DNA of 64,000 nt. Source: Tigriopus japonicus. Taxonomy: Eukaryota > Arthropoda > Copepoda > Harpacticoida > Harpacticidae. How positions within the stretch are numbered: the stretch's first letter is position 1; each line of letters starts with the position of its first letter. Of this stretch, positions 10,901 to 22,250 are shown piece after piece. A program made the position numbers and the translations under genes. The notes under the pieces are model-generated. The model ran no database searches, was not told the DNA's origin, and saw only the letters and a list, made by a program, of their open reading frames with translations. The stretch is taken from assembly GCA_010645155.1 (NCBI GenBank), contig CM021314.1:1107805-1171804 (forward strand), read 5' to 3'.

Positions 10901-11670
10901 TTAGGTCTATCACTTCCGAAGGTTGTAGCAGGTAACCTAGTCATCATCAGATTTAATTTGATCACTTTGATCGTCATCTTGTAGAAAAGACACCCTGTGG
11001 GGGGGTTCATTCGCACTCCATGATGTGGTCATTGATTCATTCACTATTTTATTCACTCGTTCTTGGCTGAACTTAATGTCTTCGAAACACCCACATCAGA
11101 CTGATTTTGGGGCGTGGGGTTGACTTTTACCAAGGCTAGGACTTGGCTGGACCCGCTTGAAACACAGGGAACACCGATTGGCGCACTATCTTTCGGAATT
11201 TTGGTCGATTTCCGTTTGATTTTCCACTCCCAACATGGCCGTTTGTACTTCTTGTTTACGTACGAACTCTCGGCCTCATCCGTGTGAGGTTGCGAGCTAG
11301 GAAATTCCGCGAGTTCGTATCCAGTATTTATACTATTATATAGGTTATCCCTGTCTAGTCACACCATGATATCTTTGTTTTAAAGGCAAGCAAAAGTGTG
11401 ACCTTCAAAGTTTTGTAACTCGCAAATACTTTTGGGTCGCCCTACACAACAAATTATCATAAAAATAGGAATTTTCAAATGTGGTTTGGGGAGGTTGGAA
11501 TGCTATTTTTATAGAGCTCAATGGGAGATTTGTGTCAAGACGTTTTTAACCCCTTATGTTGTTAAAGTTGAAAAATTTCATCCCCGTAGTCCTAGCTTTG
11601 GAATTTTATCCTGAGGAAATTAAGCTTTAGATTTTCCAAGTTATTTGGTCGCGCCTGGTACGGTGTAGAG

Positions 11671-11919
11671 CAGAGATAGGCAACCACTTTTGGGTCAAGG
11701 CCCACAAAATTGCTTACATTTTGTTAGGGGCCCACCAAACAGACGTTGGAAAGTTCAGGGGCCCGCAAATTATTGATCGAAGAGCTTTGGGCCCACGAGT
11801 ACAGTCCTATGAACGGCTCGCTGGCCCACTATTTTGGACTTTCCCCATAGCTCCTGGGCCCACCGAAGATCACCCTTGGGCCCACATGTGGGCCGGGGCC
11901 CATCGGTTGCCTACTCCTG
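11671..11919. mobile_element. Non-autonomous hAT-like element (MITE), 249 bp
   Basis: The left end CAGAGATAGGCAACC and the reverse complement of the right end (CAGGAGTAGGCAACC) match at 12 of 15 positions. The element is flanked by a perfect 8-bp duplication GTGTAGAG (11663-11670 and 11920-11927). CAG-type termini with 8-bp target duplications are the hAT signature. The interior holds repeated GGGCCCAC boxes and has no coding capacity. A decayed relative is at 24526-24680. Confidence 0.9.
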
Positions 11920-12284
11920 GTGTAGAGAGTATTGATTTCAGAATTTCGTTTTACGTTTAAGATTTAATATTCTGAAAATTATCAACAAAAAAAACTGTTT
12001 GACCTTGTGCACAATATTTAGACCATTGCAATCATAAGATCTAGTTTTTTGTTACCACAAACTTGAGCTTGATTCTCGTCCTTATCATTTTGCACTTCAC
12101 CGTCCTTCTTCCCTTATTTTGGTTTTCCCTTATCTAAATAATAACCTTCACTACTCTTTACTGGGCATACGTTATGATAGACGAAAGTTGGTCTTATTAA
12201 TTATTTCTTCACATGTCTCGAGTTGTGCAAAAGTAAAAAAGGTAGTGTTAAGTTTCCAAAACAATAATGTTCATAAAGTCGTAA

Positions 12285-12760
12285 AACTGGGAATGGGTCC
12301 GCATCGGTTCTGAGGTCGGCTCGTCGTGATTTGGATCCAAATACCCACGAACCGATCCAGAGTCGGAACCAACCTCTGGGAATTCGACTCTCAAAATTTG
12401 GATAATTTTACATGGAAACTGATTTTCATAAGTTTTCGTTAAGTCTTTTTTCATTTTTTCCTTCAAAAGATACCTGTTCTCCTCAAAAATGATTCCATCT
12501 TAAAAATGGTAATTGATCTTTTGACCGATAATTGATGATGATAAATGGTAATCGTGAGAGCAAGCGCAGTAATGTTAGAAAATCTTTTTGCAAAACCAAC
12601 TAGGAGTCGGATCCAAACCTATCCGGATTCGCACCCATCCGAATCTGATTTAGATTCAATATTTTAATTTCGGTTCCGAACCGATCTGATCCGAAAAGTC
12701 ACCAAACCGACCTTGACCCGGAACCGAAAAATATTGGCCCGACCTATCCCTACGTTTCCA
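12285..12760. repeat. Repeat with degenerate CGGTTC/GGATC boxes
   Basis: The two flanks (about 12285-12400 and 12600-12760) contain many degenerate copies of ACCGA/CGGTTC/GGATC-type words in opposite orientations around an AT-rich centre. This resembles a small foldback repeat. Boundaries and target duplication were not found. Confidence 0.35.
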
Positions 12761-14181
12761 CAAACACAAGTGAACAAAAATTTTGAGAACATCATGGTGT
12801 ACAATTTGAGACGAAGCTTTTTCCGGAAAATTGGCGAGTTTTTTTTAACATTGATCTACTTTGTTTGGTTTCTGCCCATCTATAGAATGCACACTTTTAC
12901 TTGATTTCGTCCATTTTATTTTTATTTTTAGCGAACTATCACGGAAGAACGAAGTTTATTGCTACCACAAAGAACCTCTATAATTTCAACAAGTTTGTCG
13001 AAATAGATATGGTGGGGTATACTTCCATTAAAACTGACTTCAACAGATATAAAATGTAGTTTAATGTGCGGTAAATGCTCACTTGTTTCCACACATCACG
13101 CATGTACCTCTTAATCTTTGTTGGAAATATTCATTTTTTTTCAAGGCCAGCTTAAAAATATTAGCACCAACTCAGGGTTAATCAGATGGTTACCATTTTT
13201 GATTGACAGTATTTGAGCTTGGAATAGACGGAACACGAATACAACAAAATAACCGCCACTTTCATCACCAAAGGTGAAATCTGTCACTAACATGAATCAG
13301 TCATTCCATTGTCGTTCAGCCAATGCTTATTTCGACTAACATTTTCAATTTCATTCCATTGTCCATTAACAAAATCGATCTCCTCTCCATGCAGCTATTC
13401 ACCCAACATTAGCCAAAAAGTGCTTGAAAGGAGTGGCTTTATCCAAAATCAGGTATTTTGACGGTACAATGAATTTCAGGAGCACTATATCGTGCCTCGC
13501 AAAATGTTGGGCGCCGTTGAGGAAACGTATCGTCGTTTCTCTTGAAATTGCGTGCTACTGAATCCCTCAACTTGTTTTATTTCCTGAACAGGGATCAAAT
13601 CCAGAAAGTGATTCAATCACACAGCACATTCAGAAAACCAAGACTCTCCACCGACATATAATTGAGGAGGGGAAAATAAGTTCCAACTGAAATTTTACAC
13701 TCCTAACTACTTTTGCTCTTTTTGAGCATTTTAGATTTTTCTTGGTTTTGAGCGATTTTCAAACTATTTTGTATATTTTCTGGAACTGATTTTTTGTCAA
13801 TACTTAGCTTTTTCAATTTTTTATTTCATTTTTTTCTGTTTTGCAATTATCAAAGCTTCACAACCATTTGGAAATTTGAGGTGCTCCAAAGCTATGATCG
13901 GTTTTTGGCCTTTTTCTTTCCATTTGTTCATGCACAATTGTCTATGGGAAGAGGCTGTTTTCCAAGAAATTTACACCTTCATGCAAACACCCTTAAATGG
14001 GTATCAGATTTTCAAAATATGCCGTACATGCCGGGCACAAATCCTTAAATTTTCGGTGATTTAATCAACTGTTTTACCGTTTTTTCGGACTATTTAGGCC
14101 TTTTAAAACTTTTTCAAACAACTAAAAACGTTATTTTATTGCCGTTTTCGCCAACCATAAATCTAGACCTCGGTTATAATT

Positions 14182-14637
14182 AGGGCCCGGAAAAATATTT
14201 GGTAAAAGGTGACGAAATATTAGATGCAATTTTTCTTCAAAAGGCTAAAATATTTAAAAATATTTTTTTGGCAATGCCATTGTTCGGTAATTTCGTCCAT
14301 GTGCACCAATTTCTCCAATACATTTTTTGATGAGTTTGGTGAAATGGGTTGTTTTTGGATGTGCACTTGACAATTAATTGATTTAATAAAAGAATTTTCA
14401 ATCTGCCTCCATAGATGGCGCAGCTATATTATTTTTTCATTTAACTTTCAAAAATTAAGCCTTACGGTCCAACGACAATTATATAGTTTCGCTCATATTT
14501 TTCTGAAGTATTTTTCCGGGTTAATAAATTAAGAAAATATTTTGTTTTCTTGAAACAGCCAAAATATTTAAAAATCGTGGAAAATCGAGAAATATTTTTT
14601 AAATATTTATACTTTAAAATATATTCCTATGGGCCCT
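14182..14637. mobile_element. MITE with AGGGCCC termini and AATT target duplication
   Basis: The element starts AGGGCCC and ends GGGCCCT. AATT flanks it on both sides (14178-14181, 14638-14641). The interior is AT-rich with recurrent AAATATTT words and holds no ORF of note. The superfamily is unknown; a 4-bp or slightly longer duplication is possible because the flanking bases are palindromic. Confidence 0.65.
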
Positions 14638-14952
14638 AATTACAATAATGTACAATCTTTAAGTTAACCTTAAGAACAACAACATCACAGAAATTTAGTC
14701 GACGTAAAAGCGGAATGTTTGGTCGGGGAAGCACCGCCAGGATTTTTCTTATCGCTCTTTCGTGCGCATGCTACTTTATCATGTTGTACAAGTTGCCATA
14801 GAACTAGAAGGCACAGGTAGAAAGAACGAAGGACCAAAACACATTGATACAGCCTGAGCAGTTCAATTTTAATAGCCAGTCAACTTGAAAAGCCAAATAA
14901 AACACAAAGCCCATAGAACAAATTACTCCAATGTGAGCGGACATGAAGCATC

Positions 14953-15234
14953 ATGGGATCGTCGTGTAGCAAAACAAGTGATTGGGATCATCAGATCTGT
15001 TGGCAAGAGAACAACAAATATGTGCCTCATTCCAAACTACCTATTTCGATCAAATCTGACACGTCCAAAGAGAAGACTTTGGAAGCTCCCAATGATCCTG
15101 ATATCAACGAGATATGTGTTGAAATCGAAGACGTGCCGATTATGTTTCCTGGCCGATCCAAAGAGAATCTAATACCTATGAAAGAGTTGCCAAGATCGAC
15201 TCATCGGCCTACGGATGCTCCCGCGTTCAAATAA
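14953..15234 (+). CDS. Hypothetical small protein with myristoylation-type N-terminus (93 aa)
   Basis: The ORF starts with ATCATGG and encodes MGSSCSK..., a textbook N-myristoylation context (Gly2, Ser6) followed by a Cys that could be palmitoylated. That would predict membrane attachment. The rest is hydrophilic with an acidic middle (DINEICVEIEDVP) and a proline-rich end. The stop TAA lies inside an AATAAA at 15230-15235, so the poly(A) signal overlaps the stop codon. No homologous family is recognised. It could be a chance ORF; the neighbourhood is rich in repeats and no splice sites or promoter were confirmed. Confidence 0.35.
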   Translation: MGSSCSKTSDWDHQICWQENNKYVPHSKLPISIKSDTSKEKTLEAPNDPDINEICVEIEDVPIMFPGRSKENLIPMKELPRSTHRPTDAPAFK

Positions 15235-15817
15235 AATGTTATCAAAGGTGTTTCATTGTGTGATTGATCATCAAGAAGCTACAATCATACTCTTACGTAT
15301 TGTGCAACGTGGATTGAAAAAACGTACAATCCCAAACCAGTGAAATTCAGACATTGATCTTTGCTTCAAAAATTTCTTTGATTCTGCGAATTTTGAATTT
15401 AGACCTCTGAATCTTTTTCTACCTTATCAACTTTCCAGAAAAGAGTTTATCTTAGCCAAGAAATACTCAATTAGTAGACCTTTTCTCCTGACCATTTAAG
15501 ACAACAAGGATTTCCATCAGAGGTGGTCTAAAATATTTCCATTGATAGTAAAAGCATCCATAAAAAGATCTGAACAAGGATGTAAGATTCGTGATCTTGA
15601 ATGAAACGCAAAGTCAAGAACCAATCACTCGCAACCTCATTCAAACTCTACCTCAATCGCTAGAGATTTTAAGACGGTAAAATACCGTATAACGGAGAAA
15701 TATCACTAGCCAATATGTTGTTCTATATTTGTGCCTATACTAGACACAAACAAAAGACAGTTCATCACACGGAACACCCAAGGCAATATAATTCGAAGCT
15801 TTTACGAGGGATATCCA

Positions 15818-16374
15818 GACTAGAGGTAGACTGGGCTTGTAACTCATTTAAATGCACGATTTTTGGATTTATAAAAACAATTGAGTTGAAGATTTATCTC
15901 TTATGAGCAGATGTTATTTTAGAATTTTTTTTCTTAGACAAACTTGTTCGAAGCTATGATTCAATTAGATAAGGTATGTTGGTTGACCCCTGTTTACATA
16001 GAAAATAAGCGTCAAGAGAGAGCAACAGGACAAAAATGATGTATCTTTCAAAGCTAAGTTGTCTCAAATCGAAATTTATCATTTTTTCTGGACAAATGTT
16101 CACCAAACATAGAAATATGAGTATGAGCAACATCTTTCATTTACAAAATATTGGATTTTAACGAGTTTCTCGCTCTTGACGTCCATTTTTTGAAACGTGC
16201 AAGGGTCACCCAACATACATTGTCTAATTAAATCATAGCTTCGAACACGTTTGTCTGACAACAACATTTGTCAAATAACATCTGCTCACAAGAGTTAAAT
16301 CTTTATTTCGATTTTTGACAGCAATCCAAAAATGGTGCAATTTGATGAAATACAGGCCCAGTCTACCAATAGTC
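15818..16374. mobile_element. Foldback element, ~557 bp with ~175-nt arms
   Basis: The left arm (15818-~15995) and right arm (~16190-16374) are diverged reverse complements. Shared blocks include GGTAGACTGGGC, GAGCAGATGTTATTT, GACAAAC-TGTTCGAAGCTATGATT and TATGTTGG. The arms end at GACTA/TAGTC. No clear target duplication was found. It is probably a non-autonomous transposon. Confidence 0.75.
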
Positions 16375-17118
16375 AGAATACCCCACGAATGTGTTATTGG
16401 TACAAATGGTCAAAATGAACAAATTTACAGGTTCCTACCAACGCCGAGACATTTCAGACACAATTGAAGTAACTGAAACATCTTTTAGGAAGAAGCCCAT
16501 GCTCATTCATAATTGTTTTTCATTGATAATCCACTGAACTACAGGGTCGGTGGCTCAAGTGTAGACCCTTTAAGAACACCCATAGAAGACTGGAAACTGG
16601 AGACCGCTCCTCGTTTAGCCATTTACGGTAGAAGGGAAGTCTTTTCCAAGCACGGTGGGTTACATAGCCCTAACTGATAAAATGCCAAGATTTTAAAAAC
16701 GTTTTAAACGTCAGTGTCAAAATGAACAATTTTCATTTAACCAATTATTATATGTTAGGTCAAGTAAAATAATTAAATTACTAAAACAAATTGCTAACAT
16801 TTTCAAAACTGAAGTGATACTTATAAAAAAAGGATATAGATTGGCATTGGCATAAAATTTTACCCATATATCTCAAGCAGATCTTCAGGCATATTAGTTC
16901 AATGAAATCCAAAATAATATCCATTATTCATAAAAAGACAAAGATTGTAAAATCTTTGCTATTTCTAGATATTTCAATAGTGTCCCATATCATGTCTTGG
17001 CTATTTTTACTAAACCCTCGATTGGGAGGTTGCGTGGTCTAATTTTACCTAACATTCCGAAATTTGTCGGAATGTCGAACTCGTGGGCAAATTGTTTTCG
17101 TAAGCCTGTCATGAAGTG

Positions 17119-17402
17119 CACAAACTAGCCCCAGACTTTTCTCGGTTCACTCAGTTCTAGCTAAGCAGGCAGACTACGGCGACAGTTGTTTGATCTGTGA
17201 CCTCTAGATGACTCAGGCTGTATTTTCGGGATTGACTCTGAGAATCAAACTTGAAAAGGGATATTTGCGTTACAAACAAGGTAGCGCCATCTATGACGTT
17301 CCTTATGAAACCATCATTTTTAACAATGTTGTTAGGGAATCCCTCATAGAGGGCGGTTTTGGCGACGTCAAAATTGAGATATCTCTATTTCATTTATCTA
17401 TG
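17119..17402. mobile_element. 284-bp insertion nested in an inverted-repeat arm
   Basis: The uninterrupted right arm defines the empty site. The left arm is split at the matching point by 284 bp flanked by TGAAGTG (17112-17118 and 17403-17409), a 7-bp target duplication. The insert has only weak terminal similarity (CACA.../...TGTG, depending on where the duplication is drawn). It carries a GCGCCATCTATG motif and an ORF with no recognisable product. The transposon class is unknown. Confidence 0.7.
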
Positions 17403-17593
17403 TGAAGTGTGAACCCTACACAAAGTGCTGGTTTGCTCCGACAGCTTGTTTGCTACAGCTGCGCGTTCGGCTCACTATAACTCGAGAATGCAAAAGAATG
17501 AACCCGCCTTAGATACAGTGTATTGTTATGGGATTGGATATTCTATTAAAGAACAGTTGAAAGGTAATATAATAAAATAACCTTTCCACATCT

Positions 17594-17634
17594 AAACCTA
17601 ACCTAACCTTACCTTACCTAACCTAACCTAACTT
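17594..17634. repeat. Degenerate (AACCT)n, interstitial telomere-like tract
   Basis: Seven or so units of AACCT/TACCT are seen; the reverse strand reads TTAGG, the arthropod telomere repeat. The tract is short and imperfect and lies in the spacer of the 16987-18035 inverted repeat. Confidence 0.65.
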
Positions 17635-17726
17635 AACGTAAAGTAATTTAATCCTAACGTAAACCAAATGTAATGTAATGATAAAAAATGAATGGTCAAA
17701 CCTAAAATTAAAAAAAAAAATTATAC

Positions 17727-17797
17727 CCTTGGTGAGCCGCGAACACTCAATCATTGGTACATGAGCCAGATTCTCTACCACAGCGCTATAACATTGC
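17727..17797 (-). other. tRNA-like segment (tRNA pseudogene or SINE head)
   Basis: The minus strand carries a box A-like TAGCGCTGTGGTAGAG (within 17770-17788) and a box B-like GTGTTCGCGGC (within 17734-17748). The T arm folds as TGAGT-GTTCGCG-GCTCA with a 7-nt loop. An oligo-T run follows (opposite 17710-17720), like a Pol III terminator. The acceptor stem does not pair, so it is not a functional tRNA. Confidence 0.4.
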
Positions 17798-18035
17798 CTT
17801 GGATGGAAGGATGCAATTGGTAGTATTTAACTGTCTCATTTGTTGCAACAGCTGTTTCAAGCAAGCTGTCGGAGCAAACCAGCACTTTGTGTAGGGTTCA
17901 CACTTCATGACAGGCTTACGAAAACAATTTGCCCACGAGTTCGACATTCCGACAAATTTCGGAATGTTAGGTAAAATTAGACCACGCAACCTCCCAATCG
18001 AGGGTTTAGTAAAAATAGCCAAGACATATCATGAT

Positions 18036-21000
18036 ATCAGCTCGTATGCTATGATGGCAAAGGTTGATAGTTGACTTGCAAGTTTACTTCAGAGTGTGCT
18101 TGCCTGATTTTCTCCATCGATTTGGCTTTTCTCGAATGTGACGGTCCGTTTCGATCTTGAAATTCCCAAATATCTGTGATCGTTCGCTCGCCCCCTTTCA
18201 AAGCCGTCACCTCCTGATTTCAGCTATCCCACATTTCTCCTTTTGTCTCTTCCTCGCACCCTTTTCAACTCCGCGCTGAAAAACAGGTCAGGAGGTGGGC
18301 AATTTTTGACAACGAATTCGAAGAAATACTTAAAGGAAATTCGCTTGAAGTTGGTTCAATCGGCGTTGAAGTGTTCGATTGTGAATGCTTCAACGACGCC
18401 GGAGAACTTCCCTCTTTGCATGCTTCCAGTCATGCTTCTCGTCGATCAAACGTCGGTCAAATAGTGAGAAGGTTTACTTGAAGTTTACTTAAAGTCAATG
18501 CTACTAGCACATCTTGGCGCACGCTTAACATACCACTTAATATCATCTTTTATGAGGAAAGAATGAGCACTTCAAATCCAAAAATATGAGGTTAAGCACA
18601 ACTTCATATTTGGTTTACACAAATGCTAATGCATTACAAAAAATTATCCGGCACAGTATTCCACTTGTTACTGAACTTAGATTTAATCAATTACTTGAAT
18701 GGCATTACTTTCATTAGGTGAAAGAGTGGCCTATTTATCACAAGAAAAGCATTCTTTGATTCCTCCTGTTAAATCATTAGCATGGACTTGCTTAGATGCC
18801 ATGCAATGAGTTGCAAGATGATGTAGTATTCTTGAAGCCGTTGTTAATGAGGGTCTAGAGGTATGGTTGACAACTCTGCAGGGACAGCAATACAATCACT
18901 TGGCTCAGATTGTAGTTGTTGCCAATTCTCAGTGGTTGTGTGGCTCTAAATTTGTATATACCCAAAGGCTCTTGTATGATGAAATAATGGCTTATGGATT
19001 CAATCATTCCTCTTTTATTGGACTTTCATGCTCCCCAACAATCAGCCTGCTTTCACTTATCTTTTTGGAGAGAGGTTGGATTTGCAAATTTCCAGGACAA
19101 AACATTGAAATCTAGGGATCAGGAATCAACTTTCACACTTCCAGAGGGTAGCCAGTTTGTGGCGTGGGGCTGAGCACGTAAAACTTATACTCAAAGGGGC
19201 TTAAAACCACTTTTCTTGGACGGTTGCGTTCTCCCACCACAATCTGTTTCTTCCCAACTGATGTAAGAGGATCTGATGATTGGCGGCTGCAGCGCAGTCT
19301 AGGAATTCAGTGGTCTAGGGACCATCATAAGTCTTGTAGTTTTCAATGGATTTGTGTTTTCAAATTTACAGTTTAAGAATCCCGAAGTATTAAGGAGTAG
19401 AAGTCGTTTTTTGCATATCCGTGTAGGAGCCCTTGGCATGAATGAGATCATGACACATATGAAGTAAATGGGACGTTTGGTACGGAGCCTTGCATTTGCC
19501 TCTCAAGCGAGGGAGGGCAGAATTTTGGGTTGGAATGGACTGTTTGGTATCCAATATGTCTCACTTTTAAGGATGGGCCAAAAAAGAAGTCTGACAACGG
19601 ACACTGGTTATGAACTAAAATCTCCAAAATCCACATTTGGACCGCCGATCCTGTAGAATTGTGCCAAAGCAATCTTGCTAGCCATGGGAGAAGCTCGACG
19701 AAGATCAGTAGAACTATAATATTAGGGCCAAAAATTGGATTCACCTTCTTAATATGCAAGTCTTTTCCATAATGTCCAAGTGTGGCCAGTAAAAACAATA
19801 TCGGCACCGCCATCTACACTCAGCTGCTTTTGTAACATTCCATTTAAACTCGCAAAATCTATTTACATGTGGTCGCAAGGTAAGCGAATCAATCGTGTCA
19901 ATTTCATTCTCGTGGTCGTTTACGTTCTCGGGGATGTATGCAAGATCAAACTGCTGGTACAAGACAAAACAAGACGTGTGTCTATCACTGATATCACTAT
20001 CTATCACTGCGACGAATAAGGGTAAAAAGACGAATAAGTTTATTCGTCTTAAGTTTCTGTCCCTATTAATAGTGCTCAAAGGTTGCACGTTATTTCTATT
20101 TTACTGGTTCCGCTTAAAGGACTCTATAGGAGAGAAGTTCAGTGCAAAATTCCAAAGACACTTTGACAATACAATAGATCAAATCTACTCACTTGTATTT
20201 ATCAAATATCTCCATAAAATTGTCATGTATCAAGAATTTTACGACTTAGACATGTATGGGTTGTAAAATTCATTACAACAATAAAGCCAATCGAAGCCAA
20301 ATCTAAAAAGACTATAATTTTAATTACAATTACTGTAGATACCATATCTGAATGGAACAAGAACGTTCTCAAACAAATTGTTATTGAAATGGATCGCCCC
20401 CAAGTTGTCTCGAAAGGTACATTCTCCATCCATGATCAACATATCAAAACTTGGATTCAAATCCCAAAAATATAAAAAATATTTTTTTAAATATAAATTA
20501 TTAGTTTTTCTCCAAAAAGAAAATCAGTTTGTCGAACTTTCGTGAATTAGTTTCTCGATATTTATTTTTTACCAATCACGCAATCTACGAAACAGAAAAT
20601 CTTGCCCATTTCGGGTTTCGAAGGACAAAGAAAAAGTTGAACAAGAAATTTGAAGACGTCTTTGGCCCTTCTAAAGTAAAGGGTGCTTCTTGGATGGACC
20701 AAACTCCTTCATATCCATCGTCGCCCTAATTTTCGTTTAGTCCGTTTCTCACAAATTCGTTGCAATGCTTTGCGTTTCTTCAAAATTGGTTGGCATTAAT
20801 AGATGAATTATTGATTGGATTGCTATCAGATATACATACATCAATGAATTGCCATTTAATCGCAACCAAAGTATTTTCAGATATTCTGTCTGGCGCTTTT
20901 TATTGCGAAATTTTAAGCTGCCTCATAAATAGGTACGACTTTACTTAAAAAAAACCAGTTCCATTTCATTACTCCATTAGGAAAACCATGACGAAGATTT

Positions 21001-21752
21001 ACAATTGTTACATAGGATTCACTTTTGTGACAATGCAAACTAGCAAACGTAGTAAACTAGTAATTAAAGTTTATGCTTTCAATCAGAGTGCCTTGAAATT
21101 TCTAGACTCTATTTTTTACTTAATTAGAAAGCGTACATTCATAGCCAACCAAATAATACCCGTTTTGGAACACAAGCATTCTCGAGTGAACATGATTTGT
21201 GTTCTGAAGATACTCCATGTGGCTGCCAAGTTACTGGTTCCAAATCAGTGTATGTTTTTGCTCCAACCAAATTTGGGACAGTGTTTCACTTGCAATGAAA
21301 ATTTAAACGTTAAATAGAAAAATGACCTAGATTCTCCCACTTGCGATAAAGACATCCAAATTCATTTTGAAATAATTTTTTGCTTCCTCACGGAACTACT
21401 TTGAGCAGGAGAAGTTATTTTTAAATTCCATGGACTTTTTTGAGACCAGTTTTGCGGGGTGAATGCAAGAACACATATGTATTTAAATTCTCTTAGGTCA
21501 CGGACCAAAAAAAAAAAACTAAAGAAGTTCACTCAAAACATGTTTGAAGGCAACTTTTTAACAATCTCATCAACTAAGACAAACGGTTAATAAATTTCGA
21601 CAATATTTTAGGTAAGGACCCACTAAGCACTACTTGCGAATTGAGTTTAAAAAATGTTAATAAAATTATCTTAAAGCATGTTTTGAGGGATATTATTTAG
21701 TTTTCTTTTTTGGTACGTGACCTAATAGAATTCAAATATATATAGGTGCTAC
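18036..21752. other. Intergenic, no supported gene
   Basis: The region is AT-rich. Several ORFs of 60-120 codons occur on both strands, but none has a recognisable domain or consistent splice context. A short perfect palindrome (AAGACGAATAA-GT-TTATTCGTCTT) lies near 20026-20050; related sequence recurs at 41240-41700. Confidence 0.5.
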
Positions 21753-22250
21753 CACTTTTTAGCGCACGTCGTTTTAGACAGCAAACATTCGTCGCCGAAA
21801 TTTTAGAGAAGCGAACTTTTAGCGCCTGTTTTTCTTAGAGTGCGAACTTTTAGTGCCAATTCTAAGCACTACTTTACTACACTACTTTTAGTTCCGAAAA
21901 GTTATCGTATAAAAATATGCGTCACAACACAATTTTCTTTTTCCATGATTTGTTTACTAAATATGATGTCCATTCTGAAACGCTGTCACCAACAGCTGAC
22001 AGACAACTTCTGAAGGGACTATTTTGTCTTAATGCAGTGCCTTTAAATTAATTTAATTATACATTGCCACAAGATAATTGCATAAATATTTGTTATGAAA
22101 CTTATTCCAAGGAATAACACATTTCATTCTATTTTATTTGGGTAAACAGGTGCACAAAAAGGGGTTGCCTCTCCAAGAAGTCGTGCGCTAAAAAGTCGTG
22201 GCGATGAAAGTTCGGCGACAATAATAGTTCGCAGTCTAAGACATACTTCA
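21753..22250. mobile_element. Non-autonomous element with subterminal TTTTAG-GCG repeats
   Basis: ACTTTTTAGCGCACG at 21753 has a perfect 15-nt reverse complement at 22182-22196. Around both ends are multiple shuffled modules of (T)TTTAG-n-GCGAAC and GTCGCCGAA type, about six on the left and three on the right in opposite orientation. This resembles the subterminal repeats of transposons. Exact ends and target duplication are unresolved. Confidence 0.5.

Larger units (their letters stand above)
16987..18035. repeat. Long inverted repeat, left arm interrupted by an insertion
   Basis: The right arm (17861-18035) is nearly an exact reverse complement of 16987-17118 plus 17404-17453 on the left. 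The high identity implies a recent or gene-converted structure. The centre contains a tRNA-like segment and a telomere-like tract. ORFs within the arms are shadows of the repeat and have no recognisable product. Confidence 0.85.
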
